A stretch of DNA of 64,000 nucleotides, taken from assembly GCA_034112105.1 (NCBI GenBank), contig JAWUVZ010000125.1, positions 1 to 64,000 on the forward strand, written 5' to 3'. The stretch is from Glaciecola sp034112105 (GTDB lineage Bacteria; Pseudomonadota; Gammaproteobacteria; Enterobacterales; Alteromonadaceae). Each line of letters opens with the position of its first letter. Position 1 is the first letter of the stretch. Under the pieces are notes generated by a model. The model did no database searches, was not told where the DNA came from, and saw only the letters and a program-made list of their open reading frames with translations. The position numbers and the translations under genes were made by a program. Positions 8,956 to 18,142 of the stretch are shown one piece after another.

Positions 8956-9576
8956 CTAGTCGCTTAAACTCAGACCTATGTTGGACATTTCTTGCGCTTG
9001 CATTTCGCGACGCAACGACTTGAAGTCAATTGACTTATCCTTGCACATCGCTAACACCTCAAGTTGAGTATCAATTTCGAACTGCATCAAAGGGTCTTGC
9101 TTTATTTCTTCGTTACTTAAGTCAGTTTCGGATAATGCTAACAAATATGCTTCAACACCACCCTGACTCAATTTAGCAACGATTACAGCCCCACTTGGCT
9201 CTTCGTCTGCCATGAGTTGAAGAGTGGCAGTCAGAGCCATGCAAAAATCGAGTGCGGGATATACGCCAAAATTATCAAAGTTTTCAATATCAGGAGTCAC
9301 TTCTTCAAGTTTCTCTAATTGAACCGCAATATTAATTTTTGCTTTGGATGCATTTAACCATTCCCAAATGAGTTCAACTAGCTTTGTAGCGAGTTCTTTG
9401 TCACCAAATTCACTGACATCACAAAATAGTTCGTAGTTTGGCAGCATGCGTTGCAGCAAAGCCGCAGAAAAAGCAACTGCTGGCTTTTTTGACAGGTCTC
9501 TTACTTGCTGAAACGTACTCAGTTTGTCACCAGTGAAGTCGCCTTTACTTTTTTGTTTTGTATTTGCATTAGACAT
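8956..9576 (-). CDS. DUF416 (YjaG-like) protein
   Basis: A 206-residue acidic, all-helical-looking protein. It matches the YjaG/DUF416 family, with A-V-A-F-S-A-A-L-L-Q-R-M-L-P-N-Y-E-L-F near the N-terminus and Y-P-A-L-D-F-C-M-A-L in the middle. The family is widespread in gammaproteobacteria and has no established function. It has no signal peptide or membrane segment and so is probably cytoplasmic. It lies 52 bases after the YhgN-type gene on the same strand and could share its transcript. Confidence 0.85.
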   Translation of the reverse strand: MSNANTKQKSKGDFTGDKLSTFQQVRDLSKKPAVAFSAALLQRMLPNYELFCDVSEFGDKELATKLVELIWEWLNASKAKINIAVQLEKLEEVTPDIENFDNFGVYPALDFCMALTATLQLMADEEPSGAVIVAKLSQGGVEAYLLALSETDLSNEEIKQDPLMQFEIDTQLEVLAMCKDKSIDFKSLRREMQAQEMSNIGLSLSD

Positions 9577-9628
9577 AATTGATAACTCAGTTTAAAAAAT
9601 TAATTTTGTGTACCATTTGCACAACTTT

Positions 9629-10228
9629 TCAGCTTAGTTGATGCTGAAAATAGGCACCAATGCCATTCAGCAACATTTGAATGGCGATCATTACAAGTAT
9701 CATACCCATAAGACGTTCAACGGCATTCAATCCTTTTTCACCCAGTAAGCGATGAAATGTATTGGACATAGTTAAAATAACGGCACTCGCCAACCAAGCC
9801 GCAAATAAGGCGATACTCCATTCGGTCATTTTGTTAGGTTCTTGACTAGAGAGCAAGATGAGCACCGCCATCGTTGAAGGGCCAGCAATCATCGGAACAG
9901 CCAGAGGCACAATAAAAGGTTCCTCACCAGAAGGTAAACCCATAATTCCGCCCACTTGCGGGAAAATCATTTTAAGCGCGATGATAAACAAAATAATACC
10001 ACCTGCAATACTAACTGTTTCTTGTTTTATTTTAAGAAAATCAAGAAGCGCCTGACCACTGTGCAAAAACACCATCAATATAATCAACGCAAATAATAGT
10101 TCGCGGATGATAACGATGCGGCGTCGTTTCGGGTCGATCGTTTTCAACACTGACATATAAATTGGTAAGTTTCCAAGAGGGTCCATGATGAGAAAAAGCA
10201 TCGTTGCTGCTGATAATATTTCGATCAA
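9629..10228 (-). CDS. MarC/YhgN family inner-membrane protein
   Basis: A 199-residue protein with about six membrane segments. Family-typical stretches are F-L-I-M-D-P-L-G-N-L-P-I-Y and V-P-L-A-V-P-M-I-A-G-P-S-T, which suit the YhgN branch. These proteins were once proposed to be antibiotic-resistance or amino-acid transport proteins. The actual substrate is not settled, so I give no reaction. Length is normal. Promoter is probably in the AT-rich gap upstream (10229-10448). Confidence 0.88.
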   Translation of the reverse strand: MIEILSAATMLFLIMDPLGNLPIYMSVLKTIDPKRRRIVIIRELLFALIILMVFLHSGQALLDFLKIKQETVSIAGGIILFIIALKMIFPQVGGIMGLPSGEEPFIVPLAVPMIAGPSTMAVLILLSSQEPNKMTEWSIALFAAWLASAVILTMSNTFHRLLGEKGLNAVERLMGMILVMIAIQMLLNGIGAYFQHQLS

Positions 10229-10448
10229 ATTAGTCTCTCCAAAAAAACTGTGAGTATGCGCTATTGTTCACACAAATGGCAGTGAAACACCAAAAAACTA
10301 AAGAATATTAACTATATTAACTCTTCCTTTTATCCTTTTTTTAAAATCAATAAATATGCTGACATTATGATTTTCCTAATAATCTTATCGCAACTATCGT
10401 TAACCTTTAACGGATCGATTTTTTATTATTAATAAATATGAGCAAAAA

Positions 10449-10631
10449 ATGGCGTTGATGACTGTGAACGAAGTGGCTGAGTTTCTTGGCTTGCAAGACG
10501 GATGAGTTGAAATACTCGAAAGAGAAAGGCTATTACTCGCAAAAGAGAAATATGACAACGGTAACCCTCTACTTAGCAGTGGCGACGTTGAAAAATAAAA
10601 AGTATTAGCACAAAGATTAGGCGGAATGTAA
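10449..10631 (+). pseudogene. Broken small helix-turn-helix gene with two in-frame stops
   Basis: From the ATG at 10449 the frame reads MALMTVNEVAEFLGLQDG, then TGA (10503-10505), then VEILERERLLLAKEKYDNG and onward to GDVEK, then TAA (10596-10598), then KVLAQRLGGM and a final TAA. Reading through both stops gives about 60 residues that look like one small excisionase/MerR-type HTH protein (T-V-N-E-V-A-E-F-L-G as the first helices). A single base change each would restore Trp (TGG) and Tyr (TAT/TAC). Frame is kept throughout, so the damage is two nonsense mutations rather than a frameshift. The rest of the 10229-10648 gap holds only AT-rich sequence. Confidence 0.6.
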
Positions 10632-10648
10632 ACCGCCCTTACTTCACT

Positions 10649-11929
10649 TTAACCTATAAGTTGGTCCGCGATAGTTCTTATGCCTATTGCTGTTGCACCA
10701 TTTGGCATAATGTCAGTTCCATTTCGATTATATGCGGCAGCCAAGTCCACATGCACCCAACCTTGTCCTTGGTTACCCACAAAGCGCGATAAGAAACCGG
10801 CTGCGTTAGAAGCACCGCCTCCACCACCTCCTTTAACTGGGCGACTATTTGCAGTGTCCGCAAATGGCGATGCACACTGATCTTGATGCCAAGGCATCAA
10901 CGGCAAGCGCCAATGCGGTTCATTCACTTTTTGCGCACTAGCAAGAAAAGATGCCTGAAATGCTTCATCCAAACTAAAAATAGCATTAAATTCTTTACCA
11001 ACTGCCATAACTGCAGCACCCGTTAATGTGGCAGCGTCAATAATTTTCCGTGCGCCTGATTCCGTTGCTGCCATAAGGCCATCGGCTAATACTAAGCGAC
11101 CTTCTGCATCTGTATTAACTATTTCAACAGTCACCCCATTTTTGTAGGTAATAATGTCTCCTAACTTATAAGCATGGTCACTTATTAAGTTCTCTGCGCA
11201 ACAAAGAAAAAGTTTAGTTCGCTTGGTCAGGCCTTGCATAATGGCAAGTCCAAGTGCTCCAGTGACTGTTGCCGCGCCGCCCATATCGCACTTCATATCC
11301 AACATTCCTTCGCTAGACTTAATGCTATAACCACCGCTGTCGAAGGTAATACCCTTACCTACCAGTGCAAAATCAACAACTGCGTCAGGGTTACCGGTTG
11401 GGTTATAGTCCAACTCTAGTAACACCGGTGGACGACAACTACCGCGACCCACTTCATAAATACCATGCCAACCAGCTTTAAGAAGCTCTTCTCCAGTTAA
11501 CATGGTTGTTTTAACGTGTTCTGGAGCCAGTGATTTAATCCATGCCGCTGCTTCAGTAGCCAATGACTCGGGGCTAAGCTCTTCAGGCGTTTCATTGACT
11601 AACTGTCGGGTAAACTGCATCGCAGCAAAGCGAGTGCTTAAATCACTTGCATCTGCATTTTTGCACCAGGTAATAGTGCCTTTGAAGCCAGCACCACAAA
11701 AACTTGTGGCAAATGCCCATTGTTGCTCGGCATCCCAAGCGCCTGAGAATTCAATATTTTCGACACCTAATGAAGCAATTTTGCGTGTTGATTGCTGAAT
11801 TTGACGCAAATGCAACCCGGTATCAAGAAGGTGCAATATCGCGCCACCGGTAATGAATGATAATTTACTATTAGCCCCCCATGAAGCAGAAGCGGGTTCA
11901 TGGCTCAATGAAACGAGGAAATTTGACAT
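10649..11929 (-). CDS. pepB: Peptidase B-like leucyl aminopeptidase (M17 family)
   Basis: A 426-residue cytosolic metallo-aminopeptidase. The M17 signature NTDAEGRL is present, preceded by VGKGITFDSGG and KCDMGG, which supply the two-metal site and catalytic Lys. Length fits PepB (about 427) better than PepA (about 500), and the N-terminal domain is short as in PepB. It removes N-terminal residues from peptides, with PepB types favouring acidic residues. A poly-Gly run (V-K-G-G-G-G-G-G-A) lies near the C-terminus and is typical of the active-site loop region. Divergent from sfsA. The symbol is assigned by length and motif only. Confidence 0.85.
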   Translation of the reverse strand: MSNFLVSLSHEPASASWGANSKLSFITGGAILHLLDTGLHLRQIQQSTRKIASLGVENIEFSGAWDAEQQWAFATSFCGAGFKGTITWCKNADASDLSTRFAAMQFTRQLVNETPEELSPESLATEAAAWIKSLAPEHVKTTMLTGEELLKAGWHGIYEVGRGSCRPPVLLELDYNPTGNPDAVVDFALVGKGITFDSGGYSIKSSEGMLDMKCDMGGAATVTGALGLAIMQGLTKRTKLFLCCAENLISDHAYKLGDIITYKNGVTVEIVNTDAEGRLVLADGLMAATESGARKIIDAATLTGAAVMAVGKEFNAIFSLDEAFQASFLASAQKVNEPHWRLPLMPWHQDQCASPFADTANSRPVKGGGGGGASNAAGFLSRFVGNQGQGWVHVDLAAAYNRNGTDIMPNGATAIGIRTIADQLIG

Positions 11930-12105
11930 TAGGACTCCAACAAGGTTTTATGAATTTATTAGCAGTCTATTACTGCCTATTGTTGTTTAATAAGTGCGGA
12001 CAAATTCGCAAAACGCAATGTTTACAGCTATAAATAATAACAACAACACGCCAGAATAAATACCATGATGTATTGCATACAAGGCGCTAAAAGGAAATAA
12101 GTTGC

Positions 12106-12807
12106 ATGGTTAGGTTCGAATCACCTTTGATAGAAGCAGTTCTAATAAAACGTTATAAACGCTTTTTAGCTGATGTTGAATTACACAACGGTGATTTGTT
12201 AACGGTGCATTGTCCAAATACAGGCGCCATGACCAATTGCGCTCAGCCGGGTTGGAAAGTATTTTTGAGCAAGTCTGCAAATCAAAAACGAAAATATGCT
12301 CATACTTGGGAAATGGTGGTAAATAATAACGGACATTGGATTGGAATTAATACCAATAACGCAAATAAAATAGTAAAAAGCGCATTACAGCAGCGTAAAA
12401 TTCCAGCGTTGGCAGAATACAACCAAATAACGCCAGAATACAAAGTGGGTGATAGTAGAATAGATTTTTTTCTACAGGGCGATGGCATGCCCGACTGCTA
12501 TATCGAGGTAAAATCGATGACCCTATGCGAAGGTTCGCTCGGACTTTTTCCTGATGCCGTTACTCAACGAGGAACAAAACATGCGAACCAATTAGCGAAA
12601 TTAGCAAAAGCAGGACATAAAGCAATTTTACTGTTTTGTGCTCAACATTCAGGCATCACGCATTTTAACATTGCGAGCCATATTGATGAAAAATATGCTC
12701 AAGCGGTATCCGAAGCGAAAAAAGTAGGTGTTGAAGTAATTTGTTATAATTGCAATTTTGCTAGTGATTTTATTGAGTTAGCTCATTCAATACCAAATTC
12801 TAATTAA
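12106..12807 (+). CDS. sfsA: Sugar fermentation stimulation protein homologue SfsA
   Basis: A 233-residue protein with the SfsA pattern throughout: R-Y-K-R-F-L-A-D-V-E-L, H-C-P-N-T-G-A-M, S-R-I-D-F-F-L and Y-I-E-V-K-S-M-T-L. The D...EVK residues match a restriction-nuclease-like fold. The molecular activity remains unclear; the name comes from maltose-metabolism effects in E. coli. An AAGGA-like site precedes the ATG. sfsA upstream of dksA is a conserved gene order in gammaproteobacteria. Confidence 0.95.
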   Translation: MVRFESPLIEAVLIKRYKRFLADVELHNGDLLTVHCPNTGAMTNCAQPGWKVFLSKSANQKRKYAHTWEMVVNNNGHWIGINTNNANKIVKSALQQRKIPALAEYNQITPEYKVGDSRIDFFLQGDGMPDCYIEVKSMTLCEGSLGLFPDAVTQRGTKHANQLAKLAKAGHKAILLFCAQHSGITHFNIASHIDEKYAQAVSEAKKVGVEVICYNCNFASDFIELAHSIPNSN

Positions 12808-12815
12808 ATAAAGAT

Positions 12816-12835
12816 TGATTTTTGTGTAAAAATCA
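12816..12835 (+). terminator. AT-rich hairpin after sfsA
   Basis: TGATTTTT and AAAAATCA form a perfect 8-bp stem with a GTGT loop, 9 bases after the sfsA stop. The stem is almost all A-T and no T run follows, so termination would be weak. Confidence 0.3.
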
Positions 12836-12996
12836 CCATATTACCGTCCTGAAAGAAAAAGTGATTTATAGAATTATTGTATTTATTGCAAAAAAATGTG
12901 ATAAATAATTAAGAAACAACATTATTGTAAGATGTTATTTGCCAGTAAACATGAGGCAAAGGTGTGCAAAATGTCGACGTTTAGGAGAAATGGCAG

Positions 12997-13437
12997 ATGC
13001 CAACAGAAAAAGCGATAGGATTACTTGGTTTAGCTGACGTTATGCCATATCAAGAAAAGTCCGACGAAGAATATATGAACGATGCTCAAATGAATCATTT
13101 TAGGTTGATTCTCAAAGCGTGGCGTAACCAACTTCGTCAAGAAGTTGACCGTACCGTTCACCATATGAAAGAGGAAGCAGCTAATTTTCCAGATCCAGTC
13201 GACAGAGCCGCTCAGGAAGAAGAATTTAGTTTGGAGTTAAGAGCACGAGATCGCGAAAGAAAGCTGATTAAGAAAATCGAAAAAACATTGAAACGTATCG
13301 AAGATGACGATTTTGGTTTTTGCGATACGTGTGGTATCGAAATTGGTATTCGCCGATTAGAAGCACGACCAACTGCGGATATGTGTATTGACTGTAAAAC
13401 ACTAGCTGAAATTAAAGAGAAACAACTGCAGGGTTAA
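12997..13437 (+). CDS. dksA: RNA polymerase-binding transcription factor DksA
   Basis: A 146-residue protein with the coiled-coil region (about 35-100) carrying the tip acidic residues (D-P-V-D-R-A) and a four-cysteine zinc finger at C109, C112, C130 and C133. DksA enters the secondary channel of RNA polymerase and, with ppGpp, adjusts rRNA and amino-acid promoters. An AGGAG site lies 9 bases before the ATG. It is followed at once by a strong intrinsic terminator, then gluQ, the usual order. Confidence 0.98.
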   Translation: MPTEKAIGLLGLADVMPYQEKSDEEYMNDAQMNHFRLILKAWRNQLRQEVDRTVHHMKEEAANFPDPVDRAAQEEEFSLELRARDRERKLIKKIEKTLKRIEDDDFGFCDTCGIEIGIRRLEARPTADMCIDCKTLAEIKEKQLQG

Positions 13438-13464
13438 TCTTTGTAGGTCTCTATCGAATTCATT

Positions 13465-13497
13465 AAAACCGTGTTAGCGTATGCTACACGGTTTTTT
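13465..13497 (+). terminator. Rho-independent terminator of dksA
   Basis: AAAACCGTGT-T-AGC pairs with GCTACACGGTTTT around a GTAT loop with one bulged T, and the second arm continues into TTTTTT. It starts 27 bases after the dksA stop. It also argues that the gluQ start is downstream of it. Confidence 0.9.
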
Positions 13498-13543
13498 ATT
13501 GCCTATTAAACTCTGTGTTATTTTTTCTAAGCAGGTTTTTGTT

Positions 13544-14431
13544 ATGCTGCCTTATGTTGGTCGATTTGCTCCATCCCCTAGCGGACCTCTTCACTTTGGT
13601 TCTTTAGTGTGTGCGCTCGTTAGCTTTCTGCATGCTCGTCAAGCAAATGGTCAATGGCTGCTCAGAATTGAAGATGTAGACACTACAAGAGTTAAAGCCG
13701 ACGCAGACAAAATGATATTATCTCAACTCATTTCACATGGAATGCGCTGGGACGGTGATGTAACTTACCAAACTAATAGACAAAATGAATATCACAAAAC
13801 AGTAAATAGATTACATAAACGGCAACTTATTTATGCCTGTTCGTGCACTCGACAAGCTATTAGATCGAAAGGGAAATACTATACTGGTGCTTGTCGCAAG
13901 CTGCATTTACCCTTTAAAAATAATGCCCTTAGATTAATTAATACTTCTCATAATTATGGCTACCATGATCTTCACTTAGGTGACGTGTTTGTTGAGCCAT
14001 TGTTCTGTAATGAAGATATGAGTATACAACGTAGAGATGGTTTATTTACCTATAACTTAGCAGTGGTGGTCGATGACATTGAGCAGCAAGTTACTCATAT
14101 TGTCCGTGGTGCTGACCTAATTGATACCACCTTACAACAGCTATACATATATAAATTGTTGGATGAAAAGTCACCTAAGTATTTTCATCTACCCGTCATT
14201 TGTTTTGAAAGTGGCAAAAAATTGAGTAAACAAAACCATGCTATAGCGATTGAAAACAAGCGAGCAGTAAAAAACCTTGTTGATGCATTTGCAGTCATTG
14301 GATTGTCGAACCTTTCGTTGTCCGAAAAAATGACGGTGGACGACCTGATTAATTGGGCTTTAAACAATTGGTCACCTAATTTATTAGCAAAGAGAAGAGA
14401 AATTCTGCTTTCTGACATAAATACAGTATAA
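13544..14431 (+). CDS. gluQ: Glutamyl-queuosine tRNA(Asp) synthetase
   Basis: Truncated GluRS paralogue, about 295 residues with no anticodon-binding domain, that attaches glutamate to queuosine in tRNA(Asp). The HIGH-like motif is P-S-G-P-L-H-F-G-S and the KMSKS-like motif is K-L-S-K-Q-N. A zinc site is suggested by C-S-C near the middle followed by Y-x-G-A-C. The frame is open further upstream, but an earlier start at 13481 would lie inside the dksA terminator. The ATG at 13544 gives the standard M-L-P-Y-V-G-R-F-A-P-S N-terminus. Confidence 0.95.
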   Translation: MLPYVGRFAPSPSGPLHFGSLVCALVSFLHARQANGQWLLRIEDVDTTRVKADADKMILSQLISHGMRWDGDVTYQTNRQNEYHKTVNRLHKRQLIYACSCTRQAIRSKGKYYTGACRKLHLPFKNNALRLINTSHNYGYHDLHLGDVFVEPLFCNEDMSIQRRDGLFTYNLAVVVDDIEQQVTHIVRGADLIDTTLQQLYIYKLLDEKSPKYFHLPVICFESGKKLSKQNHAIAIENKRAVKNLVDAFAVIGLSNLSLSEKMTVDDLINWALNNWSPNLLAKRREILLSDINTV

Positions 14432-14562
14432 TTCACACGCTTAGCCGAAATTAAGGTTAAATAGAAACTAAAACGGTTTCAAGACGGTAATAATACAACA
14501 TACCGTTACAACAATAACAACGATGACGCTAAATGACGTCGTTAATAATAGGTCAAGGTGGC

Positions 14563-15945
14563 ATGCCAAGCACCCCAACGAAAAAACAATCAGTAATTAA
14601 TCCAGTGCTTATCCCAAAGGGAGAGCATCCAGTTACTTTTGCCGATATTAGTGATAATACGCTTTCAGTGCTGCGCAGATTGAATACAAAAGGATATGAA
14701 GCCTATTTAGTAGGTGGCTGTATCCGCGACAAATTAATGGGAAAGACACCCAAGGATTTTGACGTTGCAACGAATGCAACTCCTGAACAAGTTAAAGAAT
14801 GTTTTCGTAACTGTCGATTGATCGGTCGACGCTTTCGCTTAGCACACATCGTTTTTGGCAGAGATGTCATAGAAGTAGCTACGTTTCGCGGGCACCATGA
14901 AGACGTGAACGCTAACGAAGAAGAAAATAAAACCCAGGTAAAAGGGCGTCGCGGCAACCAAGTTGATGATGTGTTGGCAAAACAAGACCAACAAGGTCAG
15001 TTGCTGCGAGACAACGTATTTGGGAGCATTGAAGAAGATGCTGAACGTCGGGATTTTACCTTTAACGCAATGTATTTCAGTGCAAAGGATCAAAGCATCA
15101 TTGATTTTGCAGATGGAATGTCGTCGATTAAAGAAAAGAAAATAGAACTTATTGGCGACCCTGCAACACGTTTTCGTGAAGATCCAGTGCGTATGATACG
15201 AGCTATTCGTTTCAGTGCGAAACTAGGTATGTCGATCCCTGCAGAAGTCGGTGACCAAATTAAAGAATTGGCGCATTTACTTGCTAATATTCCTCCAGCG
15301 AGGCTATTTGAAGAAGTCCTGAAATTATTAGTGAGTGGTTGTGGACTGCGTACCTTTCATTTGCTGCACGAATATGGCTTATTTACGCAGCTGTTTCCGC
15401 AACTAGCGCCGCTGCTTATTGATGACACTTGCAGAGAAATCAAACTTGTTGAGACAGTACTTAAAAACACTGATGACCGTTTAAACAATGAACAACGAGT
15501 CACTCCTGCATTCCTGTACGCTGCTTTTCTTTGGTATCCGGTTGAGGAACGCACACAGTTGATTATGAGTGAATCTGGTGTTGCCCACCATGATGCGTTC
15601 AATATCGCTGTCGGAGAGGTTTTGCACCGACAGACTCAACGTATAATGATACCTAAGCGTTTTAGTATGCCCGTGCGCGAAATGTGGCAACTGCAATTGC
15701 GCTTGCCCAAACGTTTTGGACGTCGCGCATATCAAACATTGAGCCATCCACGATTTAGGGCCGCTTATGATTTCTTGCTGATTAGAGGTGAAATTGAAGG
15801 CGGGGATTTACATGAATTAGGTGAATGGTGGACCGAGTTTCAGGAGGTTACACCAGAGCAACGTAAAGACATGATTACTGATTTGCGCAAGGATGCTGGC
15901 ACACCCAAGAAACGAAAATTTAACAAGAAACGGAAAGCTAATTAA
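14563..15945 (+). CDS. pcnB: Poly(A) polymerase I
   Basis: Nucleotidyltransferase-family enzyme adding poly(A) tails to RNA 3' ends, which marks RNA for decay. The N-terminal catalytic domain shows LVGGCIRD and the DFDVAT metal-binding pair, followed by R-R-D-F-T-F-N-A and the R-F-R-E-D-P-V-R-M element. A basic tail (K-K-R-K-F-N-K-K-R-K) ends the protein. I chose the ATG at 14563 because AAGG lies 4-5 bases before it; an ATG 30 bases earlier has no ribosome site. It ends 2 bases before folK. pcnB-folK-panBC is a conserved run. Confidence 0.95.
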   Translation: MPSTPTKKQSVINPVLIPKGEHPVTFADISDNTLSVLRRLNTKGYEAYLVGGCIRDKLMGKTPKDFDVATNATPEQVKECFRNCRLIGRRFRLAHIVFGRDVIEVATFRGHHEDVNANEEENKTQVKGRRGNQVDDVLAKQDQQGQLLRDNVFGSIEEDAERRDFTFNAMYFSAKDQSIIDFADGMSSIKEKKIELIGDPATRFREDPVRMIRAIRFSAKLGMSIPAEVGDQIKELAHLLANIPPARLFEEVLKLLVSGCGLRTFHLLHEYGLFTQLFPQLAPLLIDDTCREIKLVETVLKNTDDRLNNEQRVTPAFLYAAFLWYPVEERTQLIMSESGVAHHDAFNIAVGEVLHRQTQRIMIPKRFSMPVREMWQLQLRLPKRFGRRAYQTLSHPRFRAAYDFLLIRGEIEGGDLHELGEWWTEFQEVTPEQRKDMITDLRKDAGTPKKRKFNKKRKAN

Positions 15946-15947
15946 TT

Positions 15948-16475
15948 ATGTTGCCGGATATTGCCTATATTGGCCTAGGAAGTAATCTTGGTACTCCTGT
16001 AAAACAACTAGAACAGGCATTAGCTGCAATAGATAAACACAGCCAAATGGCATTGGTTACTCATTCTCATTTTTATTCTAGCTCGCCTATGGGGCCTCAA
16101 GACCAACCTGACTATGTAAATGCAGTTTGTAAAATTAAGACGTCCCTGCAACCCCAGGAGTTACTGTCTACGCTGCAAATTATTGAGAATCTGCAAGGTC
16201 GCGAGCGACTCGGTGATCGCTGGGGGCCCAGAACATTAGATTTAGATATTTTGCTTTACAATGATCTGGCCTTAAAAACGAAGCATCTCACACTGCCTCA
16301 CTATGGCATGCAGGAGAGAGAGTTTGTGCTAGTCCCATTGTTTGAAATTTCACCTGATTTGGTCATGCAAGATGGACGGTCTCTGGCAACTTGGGTTGCA
16401 AAGTGCAATTTGGAGGGGCTATATCGGATTGATGCGCCAGTCTTGAGTATGAAAATAAGCGCAAGTGTGAAGTAA
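15948..16475 (+). CDS. folK: 2-amino-4-hydroxy-6-hydroxymethyldihydropteridine pyrophosphokinase
   Basis: A 175-residue HPPK that transfers pyrophosphate from ATP to 6-hydroxymethyl-dihydropterin in folate synthesis. Visible family motifs are Y-I-G-L-G-S-N-L-G at the N-terminus, S-S-P-M-G-P-Q-D-Q-P-D-Y-V-N-A-V, and the signature R-W-G-P-R-T-L-D-L-D-I-L. It begins 2 bases after pcnB, so translation is probably coupled, and panB follows 18 bases later. Confidence 0.96.
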   Translation: MLPDIAYIGLGSNLGTPVKQLEQALAAIDKHSQMALVTHSHFYSSSPMGPQDQPDYVNAVCKIKTSLQPQELLSTLQIIENLQGRERLGDRWGPRTLDLDILLYNDLALKTKHLTLPHYGMQEREFVLVPLFEISPDLVMQDGRSLATWVAKCNLEGLYRIDAPVLSMKISASVK

Positions 16476-16493
16476 TTAATAAGAGATGAGCAG

Positions 16494-17288
16494 ATGAAAA
16501 AAGTGACCACATCAACGCTAATGCAATTAAAGCAAAGAGGCGAAAAAATAGCAGCACTTACAGCATATGATGCTAGCTTTGCAAAAATGTTTGATGAGCA
16601 ATTAATCGATGTCATTCTCGTTGGTGACTCACTTGGTATGGTGCTAAAGGGCGACAACGACACATTATCGGTTAGTGTTGATGATATTGCTTATCACACG
16701 GCTTGCGTGTGCAAAGGAACCAGCAGGGCTTTTGTTATAGCAGATATGCCATTCATGAGTTATGCAAGTAAAGAGCAGGCATATGGCAATGCAGCGAGGC
16801 TGATGGCAAGCGGCGCGAGCATGGTCAAAGTTGAAGGGGGCGAGTGGCTTATTGAAACAATTACTGGATTGGTTGAACGCGGAGTTCCGGTTTGCGGACA
16901 TTTAGGTTTAACGCCACAATCTGTGCATGTTTTTGGTGGTTTCAAAGTGCAGGGAAGAGAAAATGAACAAGCCAAAAAAATCGTAGATGACGCGATTAAA
17001 CTCGAAAATGCAGGAGTCCAATTACTTGTTTTAGAATGCATTCCAAGTGCGGTTGCGAAGCTCATTTCCGAGGCATTGAAAATCCCTGTTATAGGCATCG
17101 GCGCAGGCGCGGGTACCGATGGACAAATTTTGGTCATGCATGACATGTTCGGTATTAGCGCTAATTATATGCCTAAATTTAGTAAAAACTACTTAATTGC
17201 TAGTAATGACATGCGCTCCGCTGTGACTGCTTATATAGATGATGTTAAAGCAAATCGTTTTCCTGGCCCAGAACATTCTTTCGAGTGA
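16494..17288 (+). CDS. panB: 3-methyl-2-oxobutanoate hydroxymethyltransferase
   Basis: A 264-residue TIM-barrel enzyme making ketopantoate, the first committed step toward pantothenate and CoA. Characteristic pieces are L-T-A-Y-D-A-S-F-A, V-G-D-S-L-G-M (metal-binding Asp), M-V-K-V-E-G-G, G-H-L-G-L-T-P-Q-S and I-G-I-G-A-G. Length is normal. Its stop overlaps the GTG start proposed for panC. panD (aspartate decarboxylase) is not in the window. Confidence 0.97.
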   Translation: MKKVTTSTLMQLKQRGEKIAALTAYDASFAKMFDEQLIDVILVGDSLGMVLKGDNDTLSVSVDDIAYHTACVCKGTSRAFVIADMPFMSYASKEQAYGNAARLMASGASMVKVEGGEWLIETITGLVERGVPVCGHLGLTPQSVHVFGGFKVQGRENEQAKKIVDDAIKLENAGVQLLVLECIPSAVAKLISEALKIPVIGIGAGAGTDGQILVMHDMFGISANYMPKFSKNYLIASNDMRSAVTAYIDDVKANRFPGPEHSFE

Positions 17289-18142
17289 GCATTATGCATA
17301 TAGTCAGCGACATACAAACACTAAGAGAAATACGCCGTAAATGGCAATCACAAAAGCAATCAATTGCTTTTGTGCCGACTATGGGCAACCTGCACGATGG
17401 CCATTTAAGATTGGTTAAAGAAGCGAAGAAACATGCAAGCATCGTGGTCGTGTCGATTTTTGTTAACCCTTTGCAATTTGGCCCTGATGAAGACCTCGAT
17501 GCGTATCCAAGGACTATAGAACAAGACAAAGCATCGTTAGGTGAATTGGGAGTCGATATTTTGTTTATGCCTAAAGCGACTGATATATACAGCAGAGGTT
17601 TAGAACAGCAGACTTTTGTTGAGGTACCAGGCTTATCTTATATGATATGCGGTGCCAGTCGTCCAGGCCATTTCAGAGGCGTTGCTACTATTGTTTGTAA
17701 ACTGTTTAATATGGTGCAACCGAATATGGCTTTTTTTGGTGAAAAAGACTTTCAGCAGTTGCAAGTAATTAAGGCAATGGTGACTGACTTATCAATGAAT
17801 TTGACAATACATGGCGTGGCCACAGAGCGAGAATCCGACGGATTAGCCATGAGTTCGAGAAATAACTACTTAAATAAAGAACAGCGCGAAATTGCACCCG
17901 GCTTATATAGATTAATTTCAGACATGGCGATTGAAATAGAAGGTGGCCGCAGAGACTTTTCAATCATGCTTCGGGAAAATAGAGAACGCTTAGCAAGCAT
18001 TGGCTTCAAACCTGACTACATTGATATACGTTCTGCTAGCAGTTTATTGCAACCAAGTCACGAAGACAAAGAGCTCGTGGTTCTTGGTGCTGGCTTCTTA
18101 GGAAAAACACGGATTATTGATAACATTCAGGTTAAGATTTGA
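17285..18142 (+). CDS. panC: Pantothenate synthetase
   Basis: A 285-residue ligase that joins pantoate and beta-alanine with ATP. The HIGH-type site appears as P-T-M-G-N-L-H-D-G-H, followed by V-F-V-N-P-L-Q-F-G, G-E-K-D-F-Q-Q and the KMSKS-like M-S-S-R-N. The start is either GTG at 17285, which overlaps the panB stop (GTGA), or ATG at 17294; neither has a strong ribosome site and the overlap favours coupling. The stop codon lies inside a 13-bp hairpin stem shared with the hemB end. Confidence 0.96.
   Translation: MSIMHIVSDIQTLREIRRKWQSQKQSIAFVPTMGNLHDGHLRLVKEAKKHASIVVVSIFVNPLQFGPDEDLDAYPRTIEQDKASLGELGVDILFMPKATDIYSRGLEQQTFVEVPGLSYMICGASRPGHFRGVATIVCKLFNMVQPNMAFFGEKDFQQLQVIKAMVTDLSMNLTIHGVATERESDGLAMSSRNNYLNKEQREIAPGLYRLISDMAIEIEGGRRDFSIMLRENRERLASIGFKPDYIDIRSASSLLQPSHEDKELVVLGAGFLGKTRIIDNIQVKI

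Noticed and set aside
10503..10505. In-frame TGA as selenocysteine readthrough
   Set aside because: A second in-frame TAA follows, no selenocysteine genes are in the window and no SECIS-like hairpin stands out, so a pseudogene is simpler.
11502..11798. 98-codon plus-strand frame inside the aminopeptidase gene
   Set aside because: Antisense shadow of a well-supported M17 peptidase, with composition typical of a complement frame.
13481..13543. Upstream start for gluQ
   Set aside because: It lies within the dksA terminator hairpin and adds residues not found in the family.
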